NCBI GenBank assembly: GCA_037962975.1
Contig: CM075673.1
Location: 21,374,001-21,438,000, forward strand
Direction of reading: 5' to 3'
Source of the DNA: Clitoria ternatea
Lineage: Eukaryota; Streptophyta; Magnoliopsida; Fabales; Fabaceae
Length of the DNA stretch: 64,000 nt
The position numbers and the translations under genes were made by a program. Position 1 is the stretch's first letter. Each line of letters opens with the position of its first letter. The notes beneath the pieces are model-generated. The model was not told the DNA's origin, did no database searches, and saw only the letters and a program-made list of their open reading frames with translations. Of this stretch, positions 1 through 13,201 are shown piece after piece.

Positions 1-1805
1 TGTATAATTTAAATATAGTTCAATCAGAATCCATATTCAATTCAAGGGATTATGAGAAAGGTTCTCTTACGTGAGAGTGGGGGAGTGAATCTGGGCCGTA
101 TAACCATAAAATAAATGATTGAGATTAAAAATTTTTCAAAGTTATATGATCACTTAAAATGTCACATGGTTTCTTTAAAACTCACATGATTAATCTCAAC
201 CATCCATTGTATGGTTGTACAACTCAGATTCGCTCCTCTCACTTTCACATAAGAGATCATTTCTCGTATGATACATCTTCTTAATTCAAGTATAGTTAAT
301 TTTAATTTTAATTTTTTAAATAGAAATTAAAAAATCTACAGCCAAAGCCAACAGACTTTGAACCAAAGACCAAGACAAAAAGAAACAAATGTCTTAACTG
401 CTGGATCAGAGCCCATTAGTCTCAAATTAGTGGTAACATAAATATATAATCTATTTTAATAATATTTATTATTTAAACAATACATTATATAATATAATTA
501 TATTTAATAAAAAATTAAACATTATGAATAGTATTAAATATATCAAATAACATATTTTAAGTTGATTTAATAATAATAATTATTAAAAATATACATTAAA
601 ATAAATTACTAAATATATATTGTTTAAATAATTTATTATTATATATTGTTGAGCATATTTGCCTTTGTTTCTTCTCCCATTGGACCTTGGACCCGTTGGC
701 AGCAGATTTTTAATTTCTAAACTATCCATTAGCCAATCAGAATTTGATATTTGTCCTAGACTTTTTGGGTTACATGTGTTATAATTAAATTGTGATACGT
801 GTTTTGAATTTGCCACATCATTAACAACGATAACATAAAACTAACAGATATATCAAAGTGAAACTTTTCAAAAAGATAAGAGGTTAATTTGAACATATAA
901 AAATTAAGAGGATCACATTGAAACCTAACTAAAAAGATAGGGAGTAAACAATGCATTTATTCAATTAAATAAGTTTTAACTTTTCAAAATTTATTTTAAT
1001 TAAAAAGTGACAACACATACCTGATGATTTGATAATAATAATATGAAATTTTACAGACAAATATCATCGTATCAAAATTTAAACATCATAATCATTCTTG
1101 TTTTGTTTTTAAAAGACTACAACGAATCTCCACAAGCAATTCAACCAAAGGAGCATGAATTCCTACACCAGAGATTGCCTTTTTAGGATCTGAACTTGCA
1201 AGACTCATTCATGCATTTTGTGCATGCACATTTGAGGAATTGCCCTGCAAAACTTTCAGAATGTATTTGAGAGTTTGAATTTAGGGGGGAATGGAATGAG
1301 TGATAGGAAACTCTTAACAATGAAGGTAAGTAAAATGACACTTACATGCACAAATCAGGGGGAAGGCTTCTGTTCACTTCCTTTCTCTTTTCCCACTTCC
1401 AAACATACCCTTAGGTAACAATGAAAAAAGTAAAATTACAAGATGTAGGCAAAGATTAATTTAAAACTATAGCTAAATTATTTTACAACCATTTCCATTG
1501 AGTGATTAATTTCCAGCAATATAGTTTCTGTAAGAACCAGAACAAACACAAGCAACAGGCTCTGCCCATATGCCAATAACATATCCATAGAAACCCATTG
1601 TTTCCCTTGAAATTCACATATAAACCATCTCTGAAATTAAATTCCTCAAATAGAATGGCAAGTAGTATATGAAGGCAGGTTTGTTAGGGGAGATGTGAAG
1701 TTTTGTGACAGAAAGGCATTAGCAAAAATGCAAGAACTCTTCCCTTATGATGAAGAAGCTTTGCTCCTAAGTTGTAACAGGCTTGATGGCTTAAAACTAC
1801 AACAA
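1..1805. other. AT-rich intergenic DNA and probable 3' flank of the kinase gene
   Basis: No convincing coding region is seen on either strand; the short open frames here are low-complexity AT-rich sequence. The part nearest 1805 must contain the 3'UTR of the minus-strand kinase gene, but I could not place its polyadenylation site. Confidence 0.5.
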
Positions 1806-4800
1806 TCAACATGTTCTTACAAGCTTTGGTCTCCACATCCTAACAAACCAATTACTTTCTCCATGCTTTGGATCCATCGTTCGTTTCTTGTTTTTGGTTT
1901 TGGTATCCTCGGAAGCTCCTCTAACTGTTGCCACGCTCTTCAAGGGCAACTGTGGATTAGAACTGGGAGAGGATTCTGCTATTTCATTTACCATTTCCAA
2001 TACCTGGCTCATCTTGGGGCGATTCTTTGGGTTTTTGACCAAGCATCTGTTAGCTATCATGGCTAGTCTCTGGGCTGACTTGATGACTTGTTTCTTCTCA
2101 AGTCTTGGATCTAATATTAATTGAAATTTCTTCCCATCTGATAGGTATGGCCTTATCCATTCCAAAAGTTTCTGCTCACCCTTTGGGCGGTTTCGATCTA
2201 TAGGGCGTCTGCCAGTAATGAGTTCATAAAGGAAGACGCCGTAGCTCCATACATCATTCTTTGATGTTAGACGTCCAGTTTGAATATATTCAGGAGCTGC
2301 ATACCCCATTGTTCCTACTACCTGACATTCATAAGCGACAAAATTAATTCATTAGGAAAATATGCTACATAGTACATACTAGTACAAGTAAAAAGGTACC
2401 GCAAAAGGGGATGACTTAACCATTTACAAGTCTATGTTGAAATAACAGTGACAAAATGAAAGGCAAAATTACATTGAGTAATTTTTTATGGTCAATAATC
2501 AACCCAAAATTGAGAGAGTTTTCTATGATTTCCTGTACTAAATATGATTCTATTCCTATCTATGACATATTTAACAAGATCATTTATTCAGCCCCATAAT
2601 TAGAGCTTCAACAGTCTTACAGACAACTGAAGATTCAATGTCCTATTCTTATGTCGAATTTCTCTACTTCTGTGTGCAAATAACCACTAGAAAATATTAA
2701 AGGCAGTCACATCTCTGCATATGTTGACTATCAATTTACAAGTTTTGTGATATTAATAAAGATAGCCATACCGCTGTTGAGACATGAGTAAGTCCATCTG
2801 ATGGTCCCAACCTTGCTAACCCAAAGTCTGATAGCTTTGCATTCCAGTGTTCATCCAGAAGGATATTTGAAGATTTGAAATCTCTGAAAATTATCTACAG
2901 TGCACACACAGTTAGCAGCATTAATCAGCTGCACCATAGATACCAGAAATACGTAAAATATGTTCAAACTCATTATTCAACTTAAGTTCCTCTCAGCTTA
3001 CTTTCATTTGGTTAAATTACACTTGTCTCCGTTAATAGACGCTTAAATTATTCTATTCTCTTCTATATTTTAAAAAGTTACATTCCCTTTCCCTGAAAGA
3101 TTAATGTATTACACTTTGTCCATTATACAAGCCTCATAAAAACAGTCTTCCTATTGTGGTGACCTATGATGCACAAATACGATTCGTGTATTGGATACGA
3201 TGTATCCGATACCATGACAAGATGATTGTTAAAATATATAGAATATGATGTGTGGACTGTGGAATACGTATCTAAATATACATAATATTTCATAATACAT
3301 AATGAATTTAAAGTTGCTATCATAGACATCCAAATTAAAAAAATGATTTTTGGATACAACTAAAACAAAACCAAAATTTTGAATGATCATCTTCATAATT
3401 GTTTGTGTATTTCTTACACTAGAATTTGATATCATTTTTAAGAGCTTAAATACTCAATGAAGAGGTATCGGTGAAGTATATGAGAGAATCAAATACAACA
3501 CGCATCGGATACGACACGTATCGGATACAGATACGTGAGGTTGGTGGAAGTATCGATGCTTCATAGTTGATGACTCTTGGCATAATTGATTGCTAGTTTT
3601 CAACTGTCACCATTTCCTTTAGGGATTTTGGAGGTGAAATGAGGATTTTGAGTTAAGTTCCAAAGCCATTAATAGGGGTGTTTAAAACATTATTTTGTCT
3701 TTCAAAGTCCTAAAAGGGAAGATAGGATGCTCAAAGTTAGCTGCCAGTTAAACTGAAAATTGCATGGAGAGGAAAAATGGTCTGAGGAGGCTCATTGGTA
3801 GTTGGTAGTTGTTTGCCATTACTAAGAGCTTCATTAACATTAAAATTAAACTGGACTAAAGTTGACACATTTGATCACTGAGTGGAGGGAGTGTAATTTT
3901 TAAAATTAGAGGAAAGGAAAGTATAGCATTAACATCTTTCAGGGGAGGAGAGGGTAATTCACCTCTTTCCTTTTGGGATATGATATATATAAATATGCAG
4001 AAATAAAAAGTTCTATGCAAGGCTTATTAAAAATTGAATAGGAATTTATGAAAGTTATGCTATACATCTATACCTGAAAATCCATTTCCTCATGGAGGTA
4101 TGTTAGCCCTCGAGCAGCATCTTGAGCTATTTTTAATCTCCTACTCCATGGGAGGGGAGTCTCTGATCGGTGAGATAAATGGTGTTCCACACTTCTGTTT
4201 GGCATGTATTCATAAATCAGAAGCCGCTGGATTCCTCTTTCATCATCATCAGCACAGTAGCCCACTAGTTTCACAAGATTTGGATGCTCAACAATGCCCA
4301 GAACATTCACTTCTGTCACCCATTCCCTGTGCCCCTGCAAGACAAAAGTTCCAAAATGTTACTGGAGATGAAAAAAATACATAGAAAAGATTACCGCATA
4401 ATTCCTATCTTGTGTGATGAGAAGAATAGTTAGACTAGTTATGGATGTCATAGCTTATGGAAGATAACATCCATAACTAGATTTAACTATTATTCTCATC
4501 ATTATGTAACAATCAAAGCCTCTAGTTAACAAAATGTAACGATTTGAAAGTTTTACACCCAAAACTTGGAAGTATGGGAGAACATAGGTATATTATTCTA
4601 ACTTCTGACCATGTCTATATGAAGTAACTACATGACAATTCAAAGTACCTAATTTTTATCATAAACTCCTTACAACTTGCATTATGTTATTAAAGCACAC
4701 AATGTATAAAACAGCAAAATAACCAACCATACACCAGTGCATGGCAATACCAACACTTCAAAAAGAAAATAAATGGATATTTTAAATTTACCGGGGAATC

Positions 4801-5326
4801 ATTTACCCAGAAAAGACATTCATAGAAAAGTAACTAAAAAACATGTCAGGTACCAAACACCCCCAAAGATACCTCGTGATCTTTCAGATGCAACTAACTT
4901 CGTATACTTTTCAAGAGGAACAAACACAAGCTAAACCCTTACCTGCATTCCTCTTTTACTAAGTTGTTTAACTGCGACTTCAATTCTTCTAGAAGAGTCC
5001 TCCATACTTCTAATCAGTCCCAGGTAGACACACCCAAACCCACCCTCGCCAATCATAACAGAGCGACTGAAATTCTTTGTGGCTGATTTCAGTTCAGATA
5101 CAGTAAACACTCTAAGGTTGCTAGGTCTCTGGGACAAACTGGGAACTGCATTCCTCCTAAGGGATTCTGTGCTGCCATTGTCTGAGACATCCAAAGAATT
5201 CAACTCAGAACCAGATCTTTTAACCTCAGCCTCAACATATGTGGAATTGTCTGAACGACCTGATGTTGATTGAAAGCCTTTTGGTTCATCTTTCTTCTCT
5301 CCATAGTAGAATGAAAAACACTTCAT
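1806..5326 (-). CDS. PBL19/PCRK-like: Receptor-like cytoplasmic kinase, RLCK subfamily VII, PBL19/PCRK type
   Basis: Four coding exons read on the minus strand: 5326-4943, 4334-4074, 2894-2772 and 2321-1806. All junctions are GT-AG and all are phase 0, giving 427 residues, close to the usual 410-430 of this group. Visible motifs: glycine loop GEGGFGCV at residues 93-100, AVK lysine K120, catalytic loop FRDFKSSN around D220, DFG at 238-240, APE at 265-267, and a C-terminal tail ending in VRTC. The start was chosen at MKCF because the PBL19/PCRK1/PCRK2 group begins this way; the upstream in-frame ATG lies before the likely 5'UTR splice acceptor. Cys3 could be S-acylated, which fits action at the plasma membrane. 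Known members relay signals from pattern-recognition receptors in immunity; that role here is inferred from family. The frame shows no damage. Which of PBL19, PCRK1 or PCRK2 is the closest relative cannot be told by eye. Confidence 0.95.
3164..3566. mobile_element. MITE-like insertion in kinase intron 2 (hAT-like)
   Basis: The ends are imperfect inverted repeats beginning CTATGATGCA at the left and, on the other strand, CTATGAAGCA at the right, with further inverted GGATACGATGTATCCG-like blocks inside both ends. An 8-base flank GTGGTGAC (3156-3163) resembles TTGATGAC (3567-3574) at 6 of 8 positions, which fits an aged hAT-type target duplication. It is about 400 bp and has no coding capacity. 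It lies wholly inside intron 2 and does not touch splice sites. Confidence 0.5.
4415..4503. repeat. Short fold-back (inverted repeat) in kinase intron 1
   Basis: Two arms of roughly 35 bases, 4415-4450 and 4467-4503, are near-perfect reverse complements (both carry TGATGAGAA and CTAGTTATGGATGT in inverted order) around a loop of about 16 bases. It may be a tiny MITE or a hairpin in the pre-mRNA. No function can be assigned. Confidence 0.6.
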
Positions 5327-5341
5327 TGCTGCTTGATTGCA

Positions 5342-6022
5342 CTGCATTTTCACAAGGTAGAAGGAAAGTTGAGTTGAGAAACATATAGCAATTCAAAAAC
5401 AACTTTGCATAAGTCAAACATGAGGACCAATACTCAAATTGATTTCAGAAATAAATAAAACCATTTGCATCAAACTTCAGCAGCAACCCAATTCCCTCTG
5501 TCAACAACTCCAATTTCAGACAACCCAAGTATAAATATTTTCAGGGGTCTTGTTAACTAGTGTCTAAGAGTAATATTTAAGAAATCAAAAAATGAGATTA
5601 ATTTTCTTGAAAACTGGATAAAGATTGCATAAAATTCAGAATATTAATGATGTTTTTAAATAAAAAAAATTCATTTTCCTTTTTTACTAACGCCCTTAGA
5701 AGCATTTGTCCTGTTTTCAATCAAGGTGTTTTTTCCGTACAAAAGCTAAAGAAGTGAACAACATTCAGAGAATCAATCCTGATATAGCAAACCAATTTTA
5801 AACTAACAAACGCCAGAAAAAAATGGCAACAGAAACTAGGTTTTATTTAATGGGAAATATGATTTAGATATTGTCCAAATTGAGCACCCATGGCCCAATC
5901 AGGAAAAAGGAGAAGCAAGTTTGCATATCTTCAGGGTCATATTAGATCAACCAATTGCACCCTTTATCAATATAAAAGGAAAAATAAAAAGAAAAAGGAG
6001 AGATTTTGAGATTGAAACTCAC
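5342..6022 (-). other. Probable 5'UTR intron of the kinase gene
   Basis: On the minus strand a donor AAAG|GTGAGT at 6023/6022 and an acceptor with a pyrimidine-rich tract ending AATGCAG at 5342 would join a leader exon (about 6230-6023) to 15 bases ahead of the MKCF start codon. Leader introns are common in this kinase group. Inferred from splice signals only. Confidence 0.5.
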
Positions 6023-6160
6023 CTTTGGTGCTACTAAAAAGTTTTTATTTAACAAGATTATGATGCAAGTCCACTTAAGGGCAAGATTCTGAAGAGGACC
6101 ATTCATTCACTTAACCCCATTGCCTCCAAAAGTGGAGACTTTTGAGATTGAGGAGAATTT

Positions 6161-6193
6161 GGAAGAAGAAGAAGAAGAAGAAGAAGAAGAAAA
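6161..6193. repeat. (GAA)n microsatellite in the kinase leader region
   Basis: About ten GAA triplets; on the transcribed minus strand this is a CTT tract inside the probable 5'UTR leader exon. CT-rich leaders are common in plant genes. Confidence 0.9.
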
Positions 6194-6239
6194 GTCCCCA
6201 CACGGCATATGCTGGCTTGGTCACCTTAGTTTACCAACC

Positions 6240-8050
6240 AAAGTTAAGTCAATAAATAAAGAGCCAAATTCATTCATTGAAAAAAATAAAGTGTGAAAAG
6301 GGTGTCTTGGATTTGGATTTGAGTGCCATGTCAGCATCACTACCCGTAAGAGACGGAGGAAATAGCTTTTGCTAAGGTTAATGTTGAATGACCAACAACA
6401 TTCATCACAGTCAAGCTCGCACCCTTTGTTAAGTCCATAGTTTTTTCTTTTTATGTCTCTTTCTTATCTGAACAGAAAACAAATGTGTATTGTTTCTTTT
6501 ATCCTTTCTAATTATAGTTACTAATTCTAATACTACAAATAGTTAACTTATTATTCAATTTATAAAATTTAATTAACAATAGATGACTAAAGTCCTCAAA
6601 ATATTTTAATGGACTTATTTGTTTAAATTTATTTTAAAAAACAAGTGTTCTTTATTAAAAAAAATTATTTTAAATTTTTATGTATTTGTTTAAAGTTTTA
6701 AAAATAAGCAGAAACAATTCTTGTTTATAAAACATTTTAAAAATATTTTTTATAAAATATTTAAAAATAAGTTTAAACAAACCGATTATCTATATAAATT
6801 ACTCCATCCATTTCAAAATATAGTATAAAATTGACCAAATGATAAAATTAAGGAGAAATATTTATTTTAGTTAATATATTATAACTTTACTTTTTTTAAA
6901 ATGTACCAATAATACTAAATGACTGGAACAGTGACATGTATAATAAATGTTTGTATCGTAATTTTATGTTTATGATTAAGAGTATAAAAGAAATTATCTA
7001 TTTAATACATCATAAAAATGTTAATATCTCTTATATTTTAAAAAAATAAAATAAAATAATTTAAAGTTTTAATCTTATATTTTAAAATGGGGGAGTATTA
7101 TATAAGTGCGTTAATTTTAGTTGTGATTACTTTTAACTGATGGATAGTGACTAATTATATATCCAAATAAAATTCAAATATCCATCTCATCTTGTCAACT
7201 ACGGTATTTTTATTCATTGAAGGATAGTGAAATGAGAAAATATAAATAAATTTTGGACGTTATCATATGACATATACTATGGTGTCATTTATGAAACATA
7301 GGCTATTTTCCGCCATTGACTGAAAACAGAAAGTAAAAGTAGTGAACCTTTTTCCATGTTGGAGTATTGAATGCTATTAATTACCCATATATGCTCATTA
7401 CTACATGAGATATGTTTAATCAATAATTTTTTGGCCAAGTTCATTCAATTACATGATTTTGTCTTGCAATTAATTGTCGAACTTTGGTTACCACCGTGGA
7501 TACAATTAGGATCATCAATTTTACGTAAATTATATAAATTACTATATTTTCTACCCACGTGTTTATAAAGTAAGAATTATTTTTTTCCCAACCCCAAAAA
7601 AGTAAGCAATAATTTATCATTTATTAATCATAATATAATGAAAACGATTATTTTAAAATTTCAATAAATGAAATAAAGTTATTTATAATTTTAATATCGT
7701 ATAAATAAAGAAGTTTGTATTGTAAATTTTTAAAATGTTAATTAAATAATATATTTTTCAATGATTTTATTTTATTCATTGAAAATTATTATCAAACAAG
7801 TAAATTTTTATAAAATTAAAGTTATAGTATTATTTTAGTTTTAAAAATAACTAAAATATTAAAAATTAAAATTGATAAGTGTCAGGCCCTACCCCAAATA
7901 CAATATTAATCATTTAATTAACAAAATTTTCATCGTTGTTTAATGAACTTAAAATTTTTAGAATATATATTTTTTTTCACGTTCAATACTTGTTTTGATT
8001 AATTTATAAGATGTAGGTGTTAATTTTTCTAAGGGGTATAAATTTTGAAA
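6240..8050. other. AT-rich intergenic DNA
   Basis: Very AT-rich sequence with no open frame of interest and no repeat boundary that I can define. The kinase promoter must lie in the part next to 6240. No clear TATA element was picked out. Confidence 0.5.
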
Positions 8051-10100
8051 GCTAGAAATAGAAAGTTCACGCATGAACCTGGGCGTACAAACGCCCAGGG
8101 GCAGCGTCTTCACACCTACCTATTGCCAAGAATTGATAATGCATGAAGTTTGTGAGACACATGGGCGTAGGAACACCTATTGTAGCGTGTATATGTGCGT
8201 AAGAAGATAACCACACAAGGTGAAACTAGTGTATGAATGCCAATCTTGGCATAGAAACACGTGAATGAGTGTTAACCATGGAAATCATGTGCAATTAGAT
8301 AAGCCTATGGGCGTTTAAACGCCCATCAAGCGTGTAGGCGCGCAGGAGTAAGATCTAGGACATAAGGCACAACAACATGAAGGATCATGTGAGGGTGCAC
8401 ACGCCCACTCCATATGCCAGCCCCACGCGTAGCGCCAGTCTTGTTCTGTGCACCTCACGCTACGCGTCAGCCTCACGCGTAGCGTGGACATGACAGTAAT
8501 AGACCTAATGCTGTTACACACTTTAGGCCAACCGGCCAACTTCTAACCTACCCAATTGGCCCGTTTTAGGTCCGATTGCCACGAAACTTCACGGGCCACA
8601 TGTTTTCCCCATTTCAGAACTATTGGCGTCGTCCGTTCGCCAAAATTCCAACGTATGCACAAGTTATGCACAAAATGTAGTTTAACCCATCTTGGTGCAA
8701 AACCCTTGCACCAAACACCCTAAATGGGTTCCAAATGGCCTAAGGCTAATGCACACAGACTCTAAATACCTTAGAGAACCTATTGACACCTTTCGAGGGT
8801 CCCGAAACCCACCGGGTCTCAAAATCACATATTCGGTTCCTTAAGTCCATAATTATTCACTATATGCATAACTTCCTAATTCAATTAAATCATCAATCAA
8901 TTCATAATCTATCATTATCTCATTATCCATTTCACACACAATATTCATGCATCATAACAAAACCTGCCAATAGCATTCCACAATCACGCATCGTTGACTC
9001 CGTGCCTCAATCCATCAAAACACACAAACAGAACAATCATCACCATCAATAATTTAATATACACCCACACTTCATATATCATTCACGCACGCATACATAA
9101 CGAGGCCTGCCCATATCATGCACTCATTTAGTGGCTTTGTGCCACATAACACACAACATAATAAAAATTTTATAATACTACATCAATATGCATTTATACT
9201 CACATAACAACATTAATCAACACTTTGTAAATCAATAACCAATACATAATTAAGTATTTCTTCTTCTATTTTCCATATCGCCCCTGACCTTATTTAGCTC
9301 TCGCCTCCGCGGTGTGCATTCATACCTGCAAACTGTTACTAAAGCCACAATACAGGGGGTGAGTGACTGAAATTAAGAATTAATGCAGAAATCAATATCA
9401 AAGCTAGGAAAAGTATGACATAGCTATGCTTCTAGGTGCAATCTTCCAATATTAGTAATTGCTTTCTACATCCTCGCTTATCTTACTATTTCTAATGGTA
9501 TACTATATAATCAAGTTGATTAGACTAAACCAATACCATCGTTATCACATTATGATCAATTGATTCCAAGCATACATGCCCAGCCATTCGTTTTATAATT
9601 CATTATTCCATTTATATCACTATCATTTCAATTCAATAATATGAAGTATATCTCATAAGTATCAACAACAACATACATATCAGTCAATGAGTGTAAAACA
9701 CAACTGACTCTCATATATAATGGACTCCTAGTATCCGGATACTAAAATGATCGACCTTCAGCTGGGGGTCCTACTTAACCACTGGGTAGCTCAACTGGGC
9801 ACAAAAACCATGGGAGCCGGAAGCGAGGGTAACGTATACCGTCGGTTGTCCTTCACCACATAATCATCATAAACATAATTAGACAAATCCTTTTACAGAA
9901 CCCTGTCAGGAGCCGCTCCTTGACCGTGCAACACACCGGCGATCACTCCTCGCCCTCAACAGTATCCAGGGTATCTCATCCATAATATACAATTTAATAT
10001 GTTTACAACATCATCATTCACATACACAAATGTCAGAAACTGACATGTGATCACCACTCGGGCGGCCTACTTGCCAAGCCCATCAACACGAGTCATATTA
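8051..10100 (-). mobile_element. Left half of an old LTR-like sequence
   Basis: The base composition changes abruptly near 8050 from AT-rich to mixed sequence with LTR-like style: inverted CTGGGCG/CGCCCAG pairs, CACGCTACGCGT-type words and a stretch around 8550-8650 that resembles 36096-36210. No coding. The LARD-like element with TSD TATTA interrupts it, and the other half resumes at 34215. The left border could not be fixed because no matching terminal TG and target duplication were found. Confidence 0.4.
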
Positions 10101-11104
10101 TGTAACACCCCGGTTTTCCAGACTCAGATCCCGATGTAATCAAGATAATAATTAATAAAAATACGGGTAAATTTTTTGCGTTCTAAAGTAAGTGTGATGT
10201 CACACCGAAACCCGAATCACAGAAAACCGAAGAGTACGAATTAATAGGATATGACTGGATCGATAACTAACTTGCCCATAACGGTATACAAAGTAATAGA
10301 GTTTACAGCGGAAGAAGAATGTATATACCGGGCATATGCCTTGTCCCATATATGAAGATATGAGAAAAGGCCCAAACAATCATACAATTTCATAATATAA
10401 GCCTATTAGGCTAAAATCGACCATGCACCTGAATCATAATTATATATCACCAATCGTAAGTAGTCTCGACATGAGACATCCATCACTAGATGGTATCAAT
10501 CTAATCATCACTTACATACTAAACATATAGTTTTTGTTCATAAATGCATAAGTTTGTTACACATACTTATTTAACTCTCTAAATCATCATCCTTATGTAC
10601 AATTTAATCCAATACATTAAAATTCACAATTGATGCCGGCCAAGACACTTCCACTACCACTATTTACCTTCCGAAACTTTAATTTAAAATCCGAACTCAT
10701 CCCATGGCAACCTGCATCACAATACTAAAAAGGAGACCACATGGGAGAATGAGTTATATATTCAAAATGACGAATATAATATATATTATGATTATGTGTA
10801 CATGCATACAATCATTATGTGTGCTTTACTATAAAATTATTAATTCATCATTCAATCATCATCACATTGAAATAACAGGTATACAACCCTCATAAAACAC
10901 ATTTCACAACATAAGTAAGCACAAGCACATACACAATCACATTACCCCTTATCATCAAGGGCATTCACAATCATCATCATCATTTTATTAATTCTTGATT
11001 CACTTCCTCCTCGCAAGGGGTTTCTCATCTCTCGTGGTCATCCCGTCTCAAATGCCATGCTCTTATGGCTAATGCATATGTCAACTGTTTAATGCATATG
11101 CAAT

Positions 11105-11450
11105 GGATCCATTTTATTTCATCAGGTGATCACAACCACCATATCATTCATTCATACGGGTTTCCTGCCTCACAAGGGGTACTCCCGCCTCGTGATCGCA
11201 ACCACGGGCACTATAGGAACTCGCAAGCCCTTTTTCATTTCAAATACCAAGTGATCGCAACCACTGGCTCATCATCATACAATGGTCCCCGCAGGGCCTT
11301 TCACTTTCCACAACCAGATGATCGCAACCACTGGCTCAATATCATATCATCATCAAGTTGGTTTCCCGCCTCGCAAGGGGTACTCCCTTCATAGAATCCC
11401 GCAAGATCTTTCATCATTGTGATCGCAACCACACATTCAATGTTATGCCA
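11105..11450. repeat. Degenerate repeats within the LARD LTR
   Basis: The words GATCGCAACCAC and GCCTCGCAAGGGGTACTCCC recur several times at spacings of about 70-120 bases. The same block is present at 29530-29850 and again at 30290-30570 in the other LTR. Confidence 0.75.
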
Positions 11451-12334
11451 TGCCATGAATGCAAAATGCAATAATGCATATGCCAATCAACCTTGCAAGG
11501 ATATCTCACCCTCTCAATTAGGGGTATATTATATATTTGGTTTTTATTATCATTGGCATATAATCAATCACAAGGCCCCTCAAGGCTCAACATTTACATT
11601 CTCATAAATCCACACATGGCAATAAATATAATATTCATCACATTATCAACTATCTCATCATTCAACATAATCATGGCATATTAATCATCAAAGCATTTAT
11701 CCACGCATGGAAACCAATAAGATATTTCAAAACATACATTCAACAATCATCATTGCATCTCATACGTACAAGTCAATACTTGCATTAATCATATTAGCAC
11801 CACACTCATCCAAAATAGTAAACACTGCCTATTCAAGGGCATGTTCAACAACAATGTCCCTTTTCATTCAACAATATCATTTATCATTCAATATATGTAG
11901 TATCCTCAACTTTTAATCATCATCGACACTATTTCAAATCCATTGATTTATACACTCATTGCCATTCAATTGTCCTCCCATTAATTTTGTCATTACACAA
12001 AGCGTGTCATGTAACCATATTATTTACTTCCCATCATGCTTCATAATATATCTATAGTGGTGAAGCATACATGTATTCATAACCTAAAATAGGCATACAC
12101 ATACCTTGCCAAGGCCTTAAGCCATTCCCCAATCACCACTAAGACAAACCACACCTATACCCCTAGTGAATTTGCTCGTAATTGTTCCAAAAATATATAT
12201 GGGATTGGAAGAAGGTTTTAGAATACCCCCATTTAATTGTCAAGTAAGCCTAAAAGTCCAAGGAGTACAAGATAAGTACTCAAAAGAAGTAAGCATGCAA
12301 TTCCTAAATTGATTTAATCATTTTAGCTAGTGAT

Positions 12335-12596
12335 AATCGATTACGGGGTAGGAGCTAATCGATTACTCTACTTCTGTAGGTGATATAATGTATCAGGTGT
12401 TGTGCATAATCGATTACGAGCCTAGAGTAATCGATTACCCTGTTTCTGTTTTAGTACATAATCGATTACACCTTCGAATGCAATCGATTACATTGGTTCT
12501 AGACGGTCCATAATCGATTACAGTCTGATTCCTAATCGATTAGATGAAGGACAGAGGCCTGGTAATCGATTACACCTTAGAGGCTAATCGATTACG
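12335..12596. repeat. Array of palindromic TAATCGATTA motifs in the 3' LTR
   Basis: About ten copies of the 10-base palindrome TAATCGATTA, usually followed by C, at irregular 15-40 base spacing. Conserved in the sister LTR at 31478-31738. Motif retained while spacers vary. Confidence 0.85.
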
Positions 12597-13166
12597 CCCT
12601 GTCACTCTGCAGAAATTATGCAGATTTTGCACCAAAAATAAACTTCTCAACTACCAAAACCCATGCAAACGATACCGAAAGGTCACCAAATTTTGACACA
12701 GGCTAAAACACATTATTTGTGATGTGTGGCCACTGGCCTCACTAAAAAATCCTTTAAAATGAGTGACTTATGCGCATATATTCATTTTACCCATTTTGAG
12801 GCATTTTTGTGCAACTCAAGGGCCTATTCTCATTAGAATTGACCTATTCCAATTTCTACAAGTCATAATCTACGCATAGAAGCTATCGGGACTATCCCAT
12901 GCCATTCAATCCTCATAAAACTATTTGGCTCTATTAGTTCCTTAATTATGCATTAATATCAACACCTAGTTTCATATTTTGAGTAATTTCCCCATCAATA
13001 TAAACATTAATGTCATCTATTGGCCTTAGCCTCTTATTTCCAATATTCATTCGTTGAAAATACATGGAATTCTATGTTCACATGGTGTATGCATATTTCA
13101 ACCCCTCATGGGTTATTCATCGACGGTGCATTACTCCCTTTAAAGGACACTAACATTCATCATCAA

Positions 13167-13169
<3 letters not shown>

Positions 13170-13199
<30 letters not shown>
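13170..13199. repeat. (TA)n microsatellite in the 3' LTR
   Basis: About 15 TA units; the sister LTR has only about nine at 32313-32331, so the tract has changed length since insertion. Confidence 0.9.

Positions 13200-13201
<2 letters not shown>

Noticed and set aside
583..956. Short minus-strand frames near the left edge
   Set aside because: AT-rich, overlapping and without homology to anything recognised.
1695..2124. Plus-strand frames of 123 and 78 codons
   Set aside because: They are antisense shadows of kinase exon 4.
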